Source: an uncultured Dehalococcoidia bacterium
Lineage (GTDB): Bacteria > Chloroflexota > Dehalococcoidia > Dehalococcoidales > UBA3254
DNA: 6,225 nt
Reading direction: 5' to 3'
NCBI GenBank assembly: GCA_903890885.1
Contig: CAITCX010000242.1
Coordinates: 1-6,225 of the forward strand
Below the pieces are notes generated by a model that did not search any database, was not told the origin of the DNA, and saw only the letters and a list, made by a program, of their open reading frames with translations. Shown one piece after another: positions 5,641 to 6,225 of the stretch. The first letter of the stretch is position 1, and every line of letters starts with the position of its first letter. Made by a program: the position numbers and the translations under genes.

Positions 5641-6225
5641 TTATTCCCTCTTTAGCTTCTGGGTTAAAAGAGGTACTATCTCGAAGAGGTCACCCACCAG
5701 CCCATAGGTGGCGATGTCAAAAATGGGTGCAGAAGCATCGCTGTTGATGGCAACTATGGTATCCGCCGTCTGCATACCCGCCAGGTGCTGAACTGCCCCT
5801 GATATACCGCAGCATATATACAACCGGGGAGCCACCGTTTTGCCTGTCTGCCCTACTTGATGCGCATAGCTTATCCAGCCTTCGTCAACAGGAGGGCGGG
5901 AAGAACCCAGTGCCGCTCCCATAGCTGAAGCTAATTCGGCCATTAATTGAAAATTCTCCTGTTTGCCTAGTCCCCTTCCCCCCGCTACGATCACATCCGC
6001 TTCGTCCAGCTTTATCTTTTCATTGATATCTTCTACAAAACTTAATAGTTTGGTCCGAGCGGTTACACTCTCTTTTTGAAAATCTATTTTAATAACCTGG
6101 CCTTGGCGCCCCGGATCTGACGCATTTTTCTTAAAGGTGCGCGGCCGGACGGTGGACATCTGAGGCCGGCTGGAGGGGCAAATTATAGTCGCCATGATGT
6201 TGCCGCCGAAGGTAGGCCGGGTCTG
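5641..6225 (-). CDS. etfA: Electron transfer flavoprotein alpha subunit, C-terminal part (cut by window edge)
   Basis: The last 194 residues of EtfA are visible; the frame runs off the right edge through QTRPTFGGNI, so the Met at 6195 is internal and not the start. EtfA pairs with EtfB to carry electrons between acyl-CoA or similar dehydrogenases and the respiratory chain or other acceptors, with FAD held mainly by the alpha C-terminal domain. That domain is clear: RPQMSTVRP (20-28 of the visible part), AGGRGLG (81-87), SRPPVDEGW (109-117), QVGQTGKT (123-130), CGISGAVQHLAGM (139-151) and APIFDIATYGLVGDLFEIVP (166-185). The FAD-contacting motifs are intact. It ends 237 bases before recA and is probably a separate transcription unit. 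Whether it belongs to a conventional or a bifurcating ETF cannot be told from this part. Confidence 0.96.
   Translation of the reverse strand, partial: QTRPTFGGNIMATIICPSSRPQMSTVRPRTFKKNASDPGRQGQVIKIDFQKESVTARTKLLSFVEDINEKIKLDEADVIVAGGRGLGKQENFQLMAELASAMGAALGSSRPPVDEGWISYAHQVGQTGKTVAPRLYICCGISGAVQHLAGMQTADTIVAINSDASAPIFDIATYGLVGDLFEIVPLLTQKLKRE

Noticed and set aside
6193..6195. Apparent ATG start of a 184-residue protein at the right end.
   Set aside because: The frame continues upstream with TRPTFGGNI, which is conserved EtfA sequence, so this Met is internal.

Overview
This window is a run of ordinary bacterial chromosome with every recognisable gene on the minus strand, so it reads biologically from right to left: the end of etfA, recA, recX, rny (RNase Y), ymdB, a PHP-domain phosphoesterase, and the start of a plsY-like gene. 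The etfA and plsY-like genes are cut by the right and left window edges. I see no mobile element, CRISPR array, rRNA, tRNA or toxin-antitoxin pair, and no convincing plus-strand gene.

The protein style (a RecA with the core IPTGSLSLDIALGVGG and the Walker A GPESSGKTT, a RecX with an extra N-terminal region, membrane-anchored RNase Y next to YmdB, moderate base composition) fits a non-Proteobacterial lineage. My best guess is Chloroflexota, possibly Dehalococcoidia-like, with a clostridial-type Firmicute as the alternative. This is inferred from family resemblance alone and is not certain.

Region by region: (1) 5641-6225 encodes the C-terminal FAD-binding half of electron transfer flavoprotein alpha. 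(2) 5404-5640 is a non-coding control region. It holds interleaved inverted repeats, a good extended -10 promoter for recA, two AAC-N5-GTT dyads lying on that promoter, and a leader with a further dyad and no strong ribosome binding site. (3) 4363-5403 is a full-length recA, followed by a strong intrinsic terminator whose U-tract runs into the start of recX. (4) 1-4284 is a tightly packed series recX, rny, ymdB, PHP and plsY-like, with gaps of about 55, 20, minus 4 (ATGA overlap) and 53 bases and no obvious internal terminator.

Functionally, RecA is the recombinase and SOS co-protease and RecX its modulator, with recX apparently fed by read-through past the recA terminator. RNase Y starts mRNA decay at the membrane. 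YmdB (a 2',3'-cyclic nucleotide phosphodiesterase family) and the PHP protein (related to 3',5'-bisphosphonucleotide phosphatase / RNase AM) could process small nucleotide products. PlsY makes lysophosphatidic acid for membrane lipid. No clearly new system is present; the points most worth a second look are the regulatory structures around recA and the divergent PlsY motifs.
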